Positions 1 through 7,203 of a stretch of 40,274 nucleotides of DNA are shown one piece after another (within the stretch, counting starts at the first letter, position 1; each line of letters opens with the position of its first letter). Origin of the DNA: GCA-2701705 sp036163455 (GTDB lineage: Bacteria; Pseudomonadota; Gammaproteobacteria; GCA-002705445; GCA-002716945); assembly GCA_036163455.1 (NCBI GenBank), contig JAYZKL010000038.1, positions 1 to 40,274 on the forward strand, read 5' to 3'. The notes beneath the pieces were generated by a model. It searched no databases. It had not been told where the DNA came from and was given only the letters and a program-made list of their open reading frames with translations. The translations under genes were made by a program, and so were the position numbers.

Positions 1-286
1 TTTTTGGTTGAGCACTGGTTTGTGCTTTTTCTTCTGTTTTTGGTTCAGCTATATATCTTTTACGGAACTGTGCAATTCTACCTTCTTTAGTTTCCATCCT
101 TCCCTTACCTGTATAGAAAGGGTGTGATTCTGATGATGTTTCTATTTTAAATACTGGGTATTCCTTACCATCCTCATACATCATTTTTTCTTTTGGATTT
201 AGAGTTGATGATATAAGGAAACTCTTATTACATGAAACATCATGAAATATTATTGGTTGATATTTTGGATGGATATCTTTTTTCAT
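1..286 (-). CDS. rpmE2: 50S ribosomal protein L31 type B, 3' end outside window
   Basis: Reading the minus strand from the ATG at 284-286 gives a protein beginning MKKDIHPKYQPIIFHD, the typical start of type B L31, a large-subunit ribosomal protein. It continues with the family's Phe-Tyr-Thr-Gly-Lys block (about residues 67-71) and the Phe-Arg-Lys-Arg-Tyr segment where most L31B proteins end. Here the frame stays open into a charged Lys/Glu/Gln-rich tail and runs off the window, so there is an unusual C-terminal extension of at least 15 residues. The zinc-ligand cysteines of type A L31 are absent (only one Cys), consistent with the zinc-independent form. It lies 39 bases downstream of the nuclease-like gene on the same strand. 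Confidence 0.88.
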   Translation of the reverse strand, partial: MKKDIHPKYQPIIFHDVSCNKSFLISSTLNPKEKMMYEDGKEYPVFKIETSSESHPFYTGKGRMETKEGRIAQFRKRYIAEPKTEEKAQTSAQPK

Positions 287-294
287 AAGTTGCT

Positions 295-322
295 AATATA
301 GCACAGATTTAAAAGATGTTAA
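295..322 (-). promoter_or_regulatory. candidate promoter for rpmE2, close to the start codon
   Basis: On the minus strand there is a TTAACA hexamer (317-322), a 16-base spacer and an extended -10 TGCTATATT with its hexamer at 295-300. Initiation about 7 bases downstream would fall within 2-3 bases of the rpmE2 ATG, so the transcript would be nearly leaderless, and no Shine-Dalgarno sequence is visible. The hexamers are good matches but in AT-rich DNA this remains tentative. Confidence 0.35.
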
Positions 323-325
323 GCC

Positions 326-1027
326 TTAATAGTCATCAAGTTTATCTTTATGACACCACCAATAACAGTCTTGGCAGCCATCCCAATGAAACCTCCCTTT
401 AGCTTTCTTTGGTGGCTCTGATTGCCCTAAAAGCATAACAACCTCTGAGATAAAATTCTTAAATTTTTCATCATCTCTTGGTATTTCAATCCACTCAGCT
501 TTTGTCATTAAACCATACTCATTGTCATTTAAGTCTTGAAGATCATATGGTTCCATCACGAATAATCCAAGTTTGGAAACTGGTGATAATTGTGTAAAAC
601 CATCGGCGGCGTTTTCTAATGCAATTGCATATGCATGTAACTGTCTTGAGTAAAGTCTAGCTTTTTTATCATTAATGGCGCTAGTTTTGAAATCTACTAT
701 TCCATAAGTCCCATCTTCGAATTCAACAATTGTATCGGTCTTGCCATTTATTGTGCATGTATGTGCTGATTTACCATCATCCGGTCTTAAAGGTTTTGAT
801 TTGACTTTTCTATCACCAAAAATAACTCTTCCTGGAGGCAATGATTTATCAATTTCTCTAACATCTTTACCCTCAAAAAAATCAATTGTTAGTTGATCAA
901 TAGTTCTAAATATACTTGGGAGAGCTAGAGGTGTTTTAACCTTCTGTATGACTTTGTAATAGAAGCAACGCTTACAACCATCATAAGTAAAGGCAAAATC
1001 AGATGGACTTAAAATAAAATCACTCAT
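326..1027 (-). CDS. PD-(D/E)XK nuclease-like protein with Cas4/RecB-type core
   Basis: A 233-residue protein with the core of the PD-(D/E)XK nuclease superfamily: GKTD with Asp98, then Val-Asp112-Phe-Lys114, followed by Gln129-x3-Tyr133, the Q-x3-Y motif typical of RecB/Cas4-like nucleases. It also has cysteine pairs at both ends, C18-x2-C21 and C218-x2-C221-x3-C225, an arrangement that recalls the Fe-S cluster clamps of Cas4 and AddB-type nucleases. The predicted role is therefore a metal-dependent DNA nuclease, perhaps carrying an Fe-S cluster. No helicase or cas gene is nearby; it stands alone upstream of rpmE2 and divergent from the phosphodiesterase gene with a 28-base gap. The superfamily call is fairly safe, while substrate and role are unknown. 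Confidence 0.7.
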   Translation of the reverse strand: MSDFILSPSDFAFTYDGCKRCFYYKVIQKVKTPLALPSIFRTIDQLTIDFFEGKDVREIDKSLPPGRVIFGDRKVKSKPLRPDDGKSAHTCTINGKTDTIVEFEDGTYGIVDFKTSAINDKKARLYSRQLHAYAIALENAADGFTQLSPVSKLGLFVMEPYDLQDLNDNEYGLMTKAEWIEIPRDDEKFKNFISEVVMLLGQSEPPKKAKGRFHWDGCQDCYWWCHKDKLDDY

Positions 1028-1055
1028 AATATATACAGTAGTTTGGGGTAAATGT

Positions 1056-1820
1056 ATGAGCGCTCTTAAAATAATTCAAATCACTGACCTACATCTATCC
1101 GCGAATAAATCGACCTTAATTCATGATATCAATACTTATGAATCAGCACAAAGAATAATTCGCGACATCAAAGATAATCACAATGATCTGAATGCTTTAA
1201 CATTAACAGGTGATCTTGTAATGGATGAATCACATGAAGGTTATGAGCATTTAGATGAATTGTTAAAACCAATAAGTTGCCCAATTTTTTTGATTCCTGG
1301 AAATCATGATTCACTAGAAGAAATTCAGTTACTAAGTAAAAAACCAAATCTATATAATGATAATTTTATGGTCTATAACCACTGGATAATTTTCATGTTC
1401 AATTCTAAAAAAAATGATGCTCTAGAGGGAACCTTACATGATCAAGAGGTTTTTAACTTTGAGCAGTTGTTAGAAATTTATCCAGAGAAAAATTTTCTCA
1501 TCTTTGTTCATCATCCAATATCTAGCATAAAATCTGATTGGATGGATAGTATGATGATAGAAAATCCTGAAAAAGTTAAAAGTTTAGTTTTAAAAAACCC
1601 TAATGTAAAAGCCATTTCCTCAGGTCATGTCCATCAAGAATTTAATGATCAATTAGGAGATGCTCAAGTTTTTACTACTCCATCTACTTGTTATCAATTT
1701 GAACCCAATGCAAAAAAATTTGCTTTAGACCATGAAAAGAGTCCGGGTTATCGGCTTTTTGAATTACAAGATGATGGCCTGCTAAAAAGCAGAGTTTTTA
1801 GATTAGATAATAAAGAATAA
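1056..1820 (+). CDS. cpdA: calcineurin-like phosphoesterase, probable 3',5'-cAMP phosphodiesterase
   Basis: A 254-residue cytosolic metallophosphoesterase. All metal-binding blocks of the class III cyclic nucleotide phosphodiesterase (CpdA/Icc) family are in order: D11-L-H13, G52-D53, G80s Gly-Asn83-His84-Asp85, His152-His153 and Gly190-His191-x-His193. Length and motif spacing match E. coli CpdA (about 275 residues), which hydrolyses cAMP. The gene begins 28 bases from the divergent nuclease-like gene and is followed by the terminator that serves the convergent amtB. The substrate is inferred from family resemblance; related enzymes hydrolyse other phosphodiesters, so the symbol is tentative. 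Confidence 0.78.
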   Translation: MSALKIIQITDLHLSANKSTLIHDINTYESAQRIIRDIKDNHNDLNALTLTGDLVMDESHEGYEHLDELLKPISCPIFLIPGNHDSLEEIQLLSKKPNLYNDNFMVYNHWIIFMFNSKKNDALEGTLHDQEVFNFEQLLEIYPEKNFLIFVHHPISSIKSDWMDSMMIENPEKVKSLVLKNPNVKAISSGHVHQEFNDQLGDAQVFTTPSTCYQFEPNAKKFALDHEKSPGYRLFELQDDGLLKSRVFRLDNKE

Positions 1821-1854
1821 AAAAAACACAGCGAGACCTGGGTTTGGGTCTCGC
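1821..1854 (-). terminator. rho-independent terminator of amtB
   Basis: A perfect 8-base inverted repeat, GCGAGACC at 1831-1838 and GGTCTCGC at 1847-1854, with an 8-base loop. On the minus strand it is followed, after GTG, by an uninterrupted run of T (the A tract at 1820-1826 on the plus strand). It lies 20 bases past the amtB stop codon, so it terminates amtB. No T run follows on the plus strand, so it is not clearly bidirectional. Confidence 0.85.
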
Positions 1855-1874
1855 CATGTATATTGTAGGAGTTA

Positions 1875-3170
1875 TTAATCGTTATAACCAGCTTCTCCAT
1901 GCTGAGTCAGATCAATACCAGTATGTTCATCATCTTCTTCTAGACGCAATCCATTAAGTGCGTCTACAACTTTGAGAATTGCATAGGTAAAGAATCCACA
2001 CCAAAGAATAGTTGTGATTACACCTATAATTTGAATCATAACTTGGGCAGACATTGCTGTTCCACCAAGACCAGCGCCACCCCAAGATTCAGCAACAAAT
2101 ACACCGGTTAGAACAGTTCCAAGTATTCCTCCAACACCATGAACTGGGAATACGTCCAATGAATCATCTATTCCTAACCCTTTCTTGATATATTGTGTTG
2201 CTTCATAGCAAATTACACCAGCTAAAGAACCAATAATTAGGGCTCCAATAGGACCAACAAAACCAGAAGCTGGGGTTATCGTTCCTAATCCTGCTACCAT
2301 ACCAGTAACTATGCCTAATACACTTGGTTTTCCTTGTTTAGACCATTCTCTAAACATCCAACCCAAAGAACCTGTTGCAGCCCCAATATGTGTAACTAGC
2401 ATAGCCATTCCTGCATCTGCATTAGCTGCTACAGCTGATCCAGCATTAAAACCAAACCATCCTACCCACAGCATAGATGCGCCAGCAACTGTCATTGGAA
2501 GATTGTGGGGTGGCATAGGGGTTGTAGGAAAACCTTTTCTTTCTCTCAATACAACCGCAGCCACCAATGCAGCTACACCAGCATTTACATGAACCACTGT
2601 TCCTCCAGCAAAATCCATAAGTCCCATTTCTCCAAGAAATCCTCCGCCCCAAACCATATGACAAATAGGGCCGTAAACAAAAATCATCCACAACATACTA
2701 AACAAAATCATAGATGAGAATTTCATCCTTTCTGCAAAACCACCAACTATAAGTGCAGGGGTAATAATTGCAAAAGTTAATTGAAACATTGCAAAAAGAC
2801 TTTCAGGTATAGTTCCCGACATACTTCCTTTTGCAATTGGCGCTAAGAAACCAATGCTTCCGACATAACTATTTAGCGATCCACCATCACCAAATGCAAA
2901 TCCATACAAGAAAACTACCCACAGAACTGTGACTAGGCATGTCAAAGAAAAACATTGCATAAGTACAGACAATACATTTTTACTCCTAACCAAACCAGCA
3001 TAGAAAAATGCTAATCCAGGAATAGTCATGAATAAAACTAGTGCGGTTGACGTTAATATCCATGCAGTGTCACCCGTATCTAGAGCGGTTTCAGCCACTG
3101 CAGTTTGTGGCAAAATACTAAAAACCATCATTACCAGTGATAGCTTTAACAATAAATTAAATTTTTTCAT
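1875..3170 (-). CDS. amtB: ammonium transporter
   Basis: A 431-residue Amt/MEP/Rh family inner-membrane channel that conducts ammonia/ammonium. It has an N-terminal signal-like segment (residues 1-27, ending AVA), as in E. coli AmtB, about eleven hydrophobic helices, the family signature DFAGGTVVH at 186-194 whose His194 is the first of the twin pore histidines, and the second at His344 in FPVHG. The cytoplasmic tail carries Gly-Glu-Ala-Gly-Tyr, matching the AmtB C-terminal region. A strong ribosome binding site (GAGGAG) lies 8 bases upstream of ATG and a sigma-54 promoter lies before that. No glnK PII gene accompanies it, although many amtB genes are paired with one. Confidence 0.96.
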   Translation of the reverse strand: MKKFNLLLKLSLVMMVFSILPQTAVAETALDTGDTAWILTSTALVLFMTIPGLAFFYAGLVRSKNVLSVLMQCFSLTCLVTVLWVVFLYGFAFGDGGSLNSYVGSIGFLAPIAKGSMSGTIPESLFAMFQLTFAIITPALIVGGFAERMKFSSMILFSMLWMIFVYGPICHMVWGGGFLGEMGLMDFAGGTVVHVNAGVAALVAAVVLRERKGFPTTPMPPHNLPMTVAGASMLWVGWFGFNAGSAVAANADAGMAMLVTHIGAATGSLGWMFREWSKQGKPSVLGIVTGMVAGLGTITPASGFVGPIGALIIGSLAGVICYEATQYIKKGLGIDDSLDVFPVHGVGGILGTVLTGVFVAESWGGAGLGGTAMSAQVMIQIIGVITTILWCGFFTYAILKVVDALNGLRLEEDDEHTGIDLTQHGEAGYND

Positions 3171-3185
3171 ATTAATATCTCCTCA

Positions 3186-3203
3186 ATGCATATATATATG
3201 CAT
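3186..3203. repeat. 18-base perfect palindrome in the amtB leader
   Basis: ATGCATATATATATGCAT reads identically on both strands. It overlaps the -12 end of the sigma-54 promoter and covers the expected transcription start, just ahead of the amtB ribosome binding site. It may ease strand opening, act as an operator, or be incidental in AT-rich DNA. Confidence 0.5.
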
Positions 3204-3215
3204 AAACTGTGCCAA
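3199..3215 (-). promoter_or_regulatory. sigma-54 (RpoN) promoter of amtB
   Basis: The minus strand reads TTGGCACAGTTTATGCA. This fits the sigma-54 -24/-12 consensus YTGGCACGRNNNTTGCW at all key positions: GG and GC are present with exactly ten bases between them, and only two weak positions differ. Initiation would be about 20 bases before the amtB ATG, leaving room for the GAGGAG ribosome binding site. Nitrogen-regulated, NtrC-activated expression is the expected consequence. No clear NtrC site was recognised in the 120 bases upstream. Confidence 0.8.
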
Positions 3216-3337
3216 GTTCTATATCACTGGAAAATCTATAAAGTCTTTGAAAAAACAGCTAATTAATGGAACTATAAAATATCAGTTATTTGAATTTTAT
3301 AAAAAATTAGAATCTCTGCATTATATTGGTAAGTAAT

Positions 3338-4468
3338 ATGCCCCATTTTAGAACAAGTGAACCAAAAAAGTACGATGTGATTATTGTTGGAGCAGGACCA
3401 GCAGGTTGTTCCTGTGCTTTTGAATTAAGGAACCATGGGAAAAGCGTCCTTATATTAGATAAATCAGATTTTCCAAGACACAAACCATGCGCTGGGGGTA
3501 TTACAAAAAAAGCTCTAGATCAATTACCTATAGATATTTCTCATTTAATACAACACTGCTCACATGAGATGGTTTTTAAATTTGATGAACATCGAGCAGT
3601 AGAACTCAAACATGATTTAGGGTCTTGCGTGATGGTTATTAGAGAAGAATTTGATGACTATTTTTTCAATGAGACTTTGAAAAAAGGCGCCAACTTTGAA
3701 AAAATAAAAAAAATTGAAAATATTGAATATAGTTCCACAAAAGTTTTTTTAAACACTGATACTACAAAATATGAATGTTCCTATTTGATTGGAGCAGATG
3801 GAGCAAACAGTATCGTCAGGAAACTTACAACTGAACTAATCTATGAAAACCCAGTCTATGCATTTGAAGGTTTGGTAACCAAAAACGAAAAAAATAAACA
3901 AGTCAAAACTGAATTCATCTTTAATAAGCGTGGATATGCTTGGGTATTTCCTAAAGAAAAACATTTTAATGTTGGCATAGGGAACCTAATTAATACTAAG
4001 AATAGTTCTAAAGCAAGAAAAAAAGACCTTTATGATTTTGTATTTTCTAGGTTTGGGACAAAAAATATTGAGAATATTACAGGTTTTCCAATTGGCACTG
4101 AAGGAACAGAATATAAGGCATTGCTTGATAAAGTATTTTTGGTTGGAGATGCTGCCGGATTATCAGAATCTCTTCTTGGAGAGGGCATCTATAATGCCAT
4201 TGTATCTGGAAAATATGCCGCAAAATCTATTATTAAAAATGAACAAGAAGTAGGATTTAGTGCAAAACATTTTTATAACACATTTCTAAAACAATTAACT
4301 GCAGAATTAAGATTATATAAAAAAGGCTCTAAGCTACTATACGGTTATCCGAAAATTAGTTATTTTTTAATAAAGTTTGGATTAGGCAAAAAATTTATGG
4401 ATGGTTATTCTGAAGGCAAAACAATTACAGAAATCTTAAAAAAGAAAAAATTGCTGCCTAACTACTAA
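3338..4468 (+). CDS. geranylgeranyl reductase family FAD-dependent oxidoreductase
   Basis: A 376-residue flavoprotein. The N-terminus has the Rossmann dinucleotide motif GAGPAG (18-23), followed by a Lys-Pro-Cys-Ala-Gly-Gly block, which is the PxxYxWxG/C-region hallmark position of the geranylgeranyl reductase (GGR) family. Near residue 267 comes Val-Gly-Asp-Ala-Ala-Gly, the second FAD-binding motif, then a Gly-Glu-Gly-Ile-Tyr block. The family reduces double bonds of isoprenoid chains or oxidises related substrates. Its convergent neighbour ispB makes polyprenyl diphosphate, which makes an isoprenoid or quinone substrate plausible but unproven. I chose the ATG at 3338 over the in-frame TTG at 3326 because MPHFRTSEPKKYDVIIVG gives the usual spacing to the FAD motif. 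Confidence 0.8.
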   Translation: MPHFRTSEPKKYDVIIVGAGPAGCSCAFELRNHGKSVLILDKSDFPRHKPCAGGITKKALDQLPIDISHLIQHCSHEMVFKFDEHRAVELKHDLGSCVMVIREEFDDYFFNETLKKGANFEKIKKIENIEYSSTKVFLNTDTTKYECSYLIGADGANSIVRKLTTELIYENPVYAFEGLVTKNEKNKQVKTEFIFNKRGYAWVFPKEKHFNVGIGNLINTKNSSKARKKDLYDFVFSRFGTKNIENITGFPIGTEGTEYKALLDKVFLVGDAAGLSESLLGEGIYNAIVSGKYAAKSIIKNEQEVGFSAKHFYNTFLKQLTAELRLYKKGSKLLYGYPKISYFLIKFGLGKKFMDGYSEGKTITEILKKKKLLPNY

Positions 4469-4469
4469 A

Positions 4470-5438
4470 TTACCTCTCTCTTTCTGAACAATATTCTGCT
4501 AATTTAATAAGATCTTTTTTATAAATGCTTTCGCTTAGCACCTTTAGGGAATCAATAGCATTATTAGTTTCTAAAATTATTTTGTCTTGTATATATTTTT
4601 CAATCTTCTTTTCCTTAAGTATTTGTATAATATCTTGCATTCTACCTAAGTCACTTTTTTGTATAGCAGTTTTAATCAAATCTCTTTCATTATTATTAGA
4701 AACTTTAATCGCATGTATTAATGGCAAGGTCAATTTTCCTTCTGAAAAATCTTCAACTAAATTCTTTCCTGTTATTTTTTCATCACCAAAATAGTCTAAT
4801 AAATCATTTCTTAATTGATAGGCCATTCCAAAATGATATCCATAATTAGCAAGCGCTTTTGATTTCTGAGTGTCGTCTCCAGAAAGAATGCTACCTATCT
4901 CTGCAGATGTTTGAAATAATCTAGCTGTCTTCCTATTAATTATCTCCAAATAAATCTTTTCATCCATATCTGGATTATTTAAATTCATCAGTTGTAATAC
5001 TTCACCTTGAGAAATTATATTTGTTGTATGTGCTAAAATTTCATAAACTCTAGGATTGTTTATCTCTACAATAATCTCAAAAGCACGCGAGTATAAAAAA
5101 TCACCAACTAGAACTGCTCCTGGATTCCCCCATATATTGTTTGCTGTTTTTTCTCCATGACGGATTTTGGATTGGTCCACAACATCGTCATGTAATAATG
5201 TTGCTGCATGAATGAATTCCACAACTACACCTGCCTCAATTATTTTTTCCCCTTTTTCTGAACATGCTTTTTGAGCAAGGAATAATAATGACGGTCTTAA
5301 CCTTTTACCTCCACCAGATAGTATGTGGCCGCTCAAGGTATTTATTAATTCTACCTTCGTTTTTATCCTCTCTAGTATTTCTGACTCTAACAATGAAGTT
5401 TCAGTAGTAATATGACTTTTGATGCTTTCTAAATCCAT
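4470..5438 (-). CDS. ispB: octaprenyl (polyprenyl) diphosphate synthase
   Basis: A 322-residue trans-prenyltransferase that extends farnesyl diphosphate with isopentenyl diphosphate to make the side chain of ubiquinone. Visible motifs are Gly-Gly-Gly-Lys-Arg-Leu-Arg-Pro (42-49), the first Asp-rich motif DDVVD (84-88) with the downstream Arg-His-Gly, and the second motif at 211-215. That second motif reads NDLLD, so its first Asp is replaced by Asn. Length matches IspB (323 in E. coli), and its location next to rplU-rpmA is the classic gammaproteobacterial arrangement, with ispB divergent from rplU. It converges on the GGR-family gene with a one-base gap. Confidence 0.93.
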   Translation of the reverse strand: MDLESIKSHITTETSLLESEILERIKTKVELINTLSGHILSGGGKRLRPSLLFLAQKACSEKGEKIIEAGVVVEFIHAATLLHDDVVDQSKIRHGEKTANNIWGNPGAVLVGDFLYSRAFEIIVEINNPRVYEILAHTTNIISQGEVLQLMNLNNPDMDEKIYLEIINRKTARLFQTSAEIGSILSGDDTQKSKALANYGYHFGMAYQLRNDLLDYFGDEKITGKNLVEDFSEGKLTLPLIHAIKVSNNNERDLIKTAIQKSDLGRMQDIIQILKEKKIEKYIQDKIILETNNAIDSLKVLSESIYKKDLIKLAEYCSERER

Positions 5439-5514
5439 TTCTATATTCTATAGGATTATCCCAATACATCTACTAAAACGCTATCCGTTGTTAAACTATA
5501 AATTATTGATTTTT

Positions 5515-5543
5515 TTCACAATAAACTATTTATTAAATATAAA
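5515..5543 (+). promoter_or_regulatory. candidate sigma-70 promoter for rplU-rpmA-obgE-proB
   Basis: TTCACA (5515-5520), a 17-base spacer and TATAAA (5538-5543) match the -35 and -10 consensus at five of six positions each. Initiation near 5550 would give a leader of about 30 bases before rplU. The region is AT-rich, so other hexamers exist nearby. Confidence 0.5.
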
Positions 5544-5579
5544 ATACAAGGTAAAATCATGTTTTTTGAGTAAACTACC

Positions 5580-5888
5580 ATGTATGCAATTATCAAAAAT
5601 GGCTGCCAACAATATAAAGTTACCGAAGGTGATTTGATAAGAATTGATCAGGTTTCATCTCCAGAGGGGACAAAAATTTCATTTGATGATGTTCTTATGG
5701 CATTTGATGAGAAAAATACTGAGCTAGAAACTTCAAAAACATCAAAAATTAAAGTGACTGGTACAGTAAAACGCCATGGCAGATATAAGAAAATCAGAGT
5801 AGTAAAATTCAAAAAAAGAAAACACTATATGAGATCACATGGTCATAAACAAGGGTTTACAGAAGTAAAAATTGAATCAATCAAATAA
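5580..5888 (+). CDS. rplU: 50S ribosomal protein L21
   Basis: A 102-residue large-subunit protein beginning MYAIIKNGCQQYKV, close to the canonical MYAVIxxGGxQ start, with Gly9 changed to Cys. The C-terminal half holds the basic stretch Lys-Phe-Lys-Lys-Arg-Lys and the His-Gly-His-Lys-Gln block that binds 23S rRNA. Length agrees with E. coli L21 (103). It is the first gene of the rplU-rpmA-obgE-proB run, 19 bases before rpmA. Confidence 0.96.
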   Translation: MYAIIKNGCQQYKVTEGDLIRIDQVSSPEGTKISFDDVLMAFDEKNTELETSKTSKIKVTGTVKRHGRYKKIRVVKFKKRKHYMRSHGHKQGFTEVKIESIK

Positions 5889-5907
5889 ATATTAAACAGG
5901 TAAGAAA

Positions 5908-6180
5908 ATGGCTCATAAGAAAGCTGGTGGAAGCACAAAAAATGGTAGAGATTCTGAATCAAAAAGACTTGGTGTCAAAAAGTTCGGAAGTGAATTTGTT
6001 AAAGCTGGCAATATCATTCTTAGACAAAGAGGTACTCCAGTTAAAGCAGGTGAAAACGTAGGATGCGGTAAAGACCATACCCTGTTTGCTAAATCTGATG
6101 GCTATGTCTCTTTTCAGAAAAAAGGGCCAAATAAACACTCTTACGTGAGTGTTTTTCCCACAAAAAATAGCACTTCTTAA
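5908..6180 (+). CDS. rpmA: 50S ribosomal protein L27
   Basis: A 90-residue protein starting MAHKKAGGSTKNGRDSESKR, the conserved L27 N-terminus whose flexible tail reaches the peptidyl transferase centre. It continues with the Arg-Gln-Arg-Gly-Thr block (residues 40-44) and the Gly-Lys-Asp-His-Thr-Leu motif. It has no N-terminal extension of the kind processed in Firmicutes. The last codons overlap a stem-loop at 6133-6154. obgE follows after 24 bases. Confidence 0.97.
   Translation: MAHKKAGGSTKNGRDSESKRLGVKKFGSEFVKAGNIILRQRGTPVKAGENVGCGKDHTLFAKSDGYVSFQKKGPNKHSYVSVFPTKNSTS
6133..6158 (+). terminator. possible attenuating stem-loop within the 3' end of rpmA
   Basis: AAACACTC (6133-6140) and GAGTGTTT (6147-6154) form a perfect 8-base stem with a 6-base loop, ending in a short T run (5 T at 6152-6156). 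It lies inside coding sequence about 25 bases before the rpmA stop. It could reduce read-through from the ribosomal protein genes into obgE, but the T run partly belongs to the stem, so efficiency is doubtful. Confidence 0.4.
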
Positions 6181-6204
6181 ATTTTCTTTTAATTAATTTT
6201 TAAC

Positions 6205-7203
6205 ATGAAATTTATTGATGAAACCAAAATCTTGGTAAAAGCCGGCAATGGTGGTAAAGGCTGTTTAAGCTTTAGAAGAGAAAAATATATTCCACTAGGA
6301 GGGCCTGATGGTGGCGATGGTGGCGATGGTGGTTCTATATTTGTTAGAGCTACAGATAGTCTAAATACACTGGTAGATTTTAGAAATAAAAATACCTTTC
6401 GTGCTGAGAATGGTGGATCAGGATTAAGCAAGAATAAAAAAGGAAAAACTGGCAATGATTTAATCATAGACGTGCCTGTTGGTAGTATGGTTTATGATAC
6501 AGAAACCCAGGAATTAATTTGCGATCTAAATCAGAATCAACAATCAATTAAAATTGTAACAGGAGGAAAACATGGGTTTGGAAACACCCATTTCAAATCA
6601 TCAACAAACAGAGCGCCAAGAAAAACTACATCGGGGCAAAATGGAGAAGAAAAAGAATTAAAAATTATCTTAAAAGTTTTAGCCGATGTTGGTTTAATTG
6701 GATTACCAAATGCTGGTAAAAGTTCTATTCTAGGAGCAATAAGTATGGCAAAACCTAAAATTGCTAACTATGCATTTACTACAACAAGCCCAAATTTAGG
6801 CGTTGTCTTACTTAATGATTATGAAAAATTTGTTGTAGCAGATATACCTGGATTGATTAAAGGAGCTTCAAAAGGTGCTGGGTTAGGTATACAATTCTTA
6901 AAACATATATCCAGAACAAGGCTTTTATTACATGTAATTGATTTATCATTTGATAACGTGGATGATGTTATTAATGATATTTCTACTATTAATGAAGAGC
7001 TCAAAGAATATGATGGTGGATTAGATAAGAAAGATAAATGGTTTGTGTTTAATAAAATAGATTTATTTACAGATAAAGATTTAGAAAAGATGAAAAGTAT
7101 ATTAGATAAAGAAATAAAGGATAAAAAATTTTATGTTTCTGCTAAAAAAAATACCGGCTTAAAAGATTTGTGTAATAAAGTTTTTGAATATATTAAAGAA
7201 TGA
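6205..7203 (+). CDS. obgE: Obg-family GTPase
   Basis: A 332-residue GTPase that associates with the large ribosomal subunit and controls ribosome assembly and the stringent response. The N-terminal Gly-rich Obg fold (about 1-158) contains the Gly-Gly-Asp-Gly-Gly runs at residues 33-43. The G domain follows: P-loop GLPNAGKSS at 166-174, the Asp-Ile-Pro-Gly-Leu G3 motif, and Asn-Lys-Ile-Asp as G4. It lacks the long acidic C-terminal tail of E. coli ObgE (390 residues). The stop codon overlaps the proB start as ATGA, suggesting translational coupling. Confidence 0.96.
   Translation: MKFIDETKILVKAGNGGKGCLSFRREKYIPLGGPDGGDGGDGGSIFVRATDSLNTLVDFRNKNTFRAENGGSGLSKNKKGKTGNDLIIDVPVGSMVYDTETQELICDLNQNQQSIKIVTGGKHGFGNTHFKSSTNRAPRKTTSGQNGEEKELKIILKVLADVGLIGLPNAGKSSILGAISMAKPKIANYAFTTTSPNLGVVLLNDYEKFVVADIPGLIKGASKGAGLGIQFLKHISRTRLLLHVIDLSFDNVDDVINDISTINEELKEYDGGLDKKDKWFVFNKIDLFTDKDLEKMKSILDKEIKDKKFYVSAKKNTGLKDLCNKVFEYIKE

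Noticed and set aside
2311..2717. Open frames opposite and overlapping amtB (also those opposite dsrA, dsrB, the receptor and cysG)
   Set aside because: They lie wholly inside well-supported genes in other frames, have no ribosome binding site and show no family likeness.
3326..3337. Upstream TTG start for the GGR-family flavoprotein
   Set aside because: It adds four residues before an ATG that already gives the normal distance to the FAD motif.
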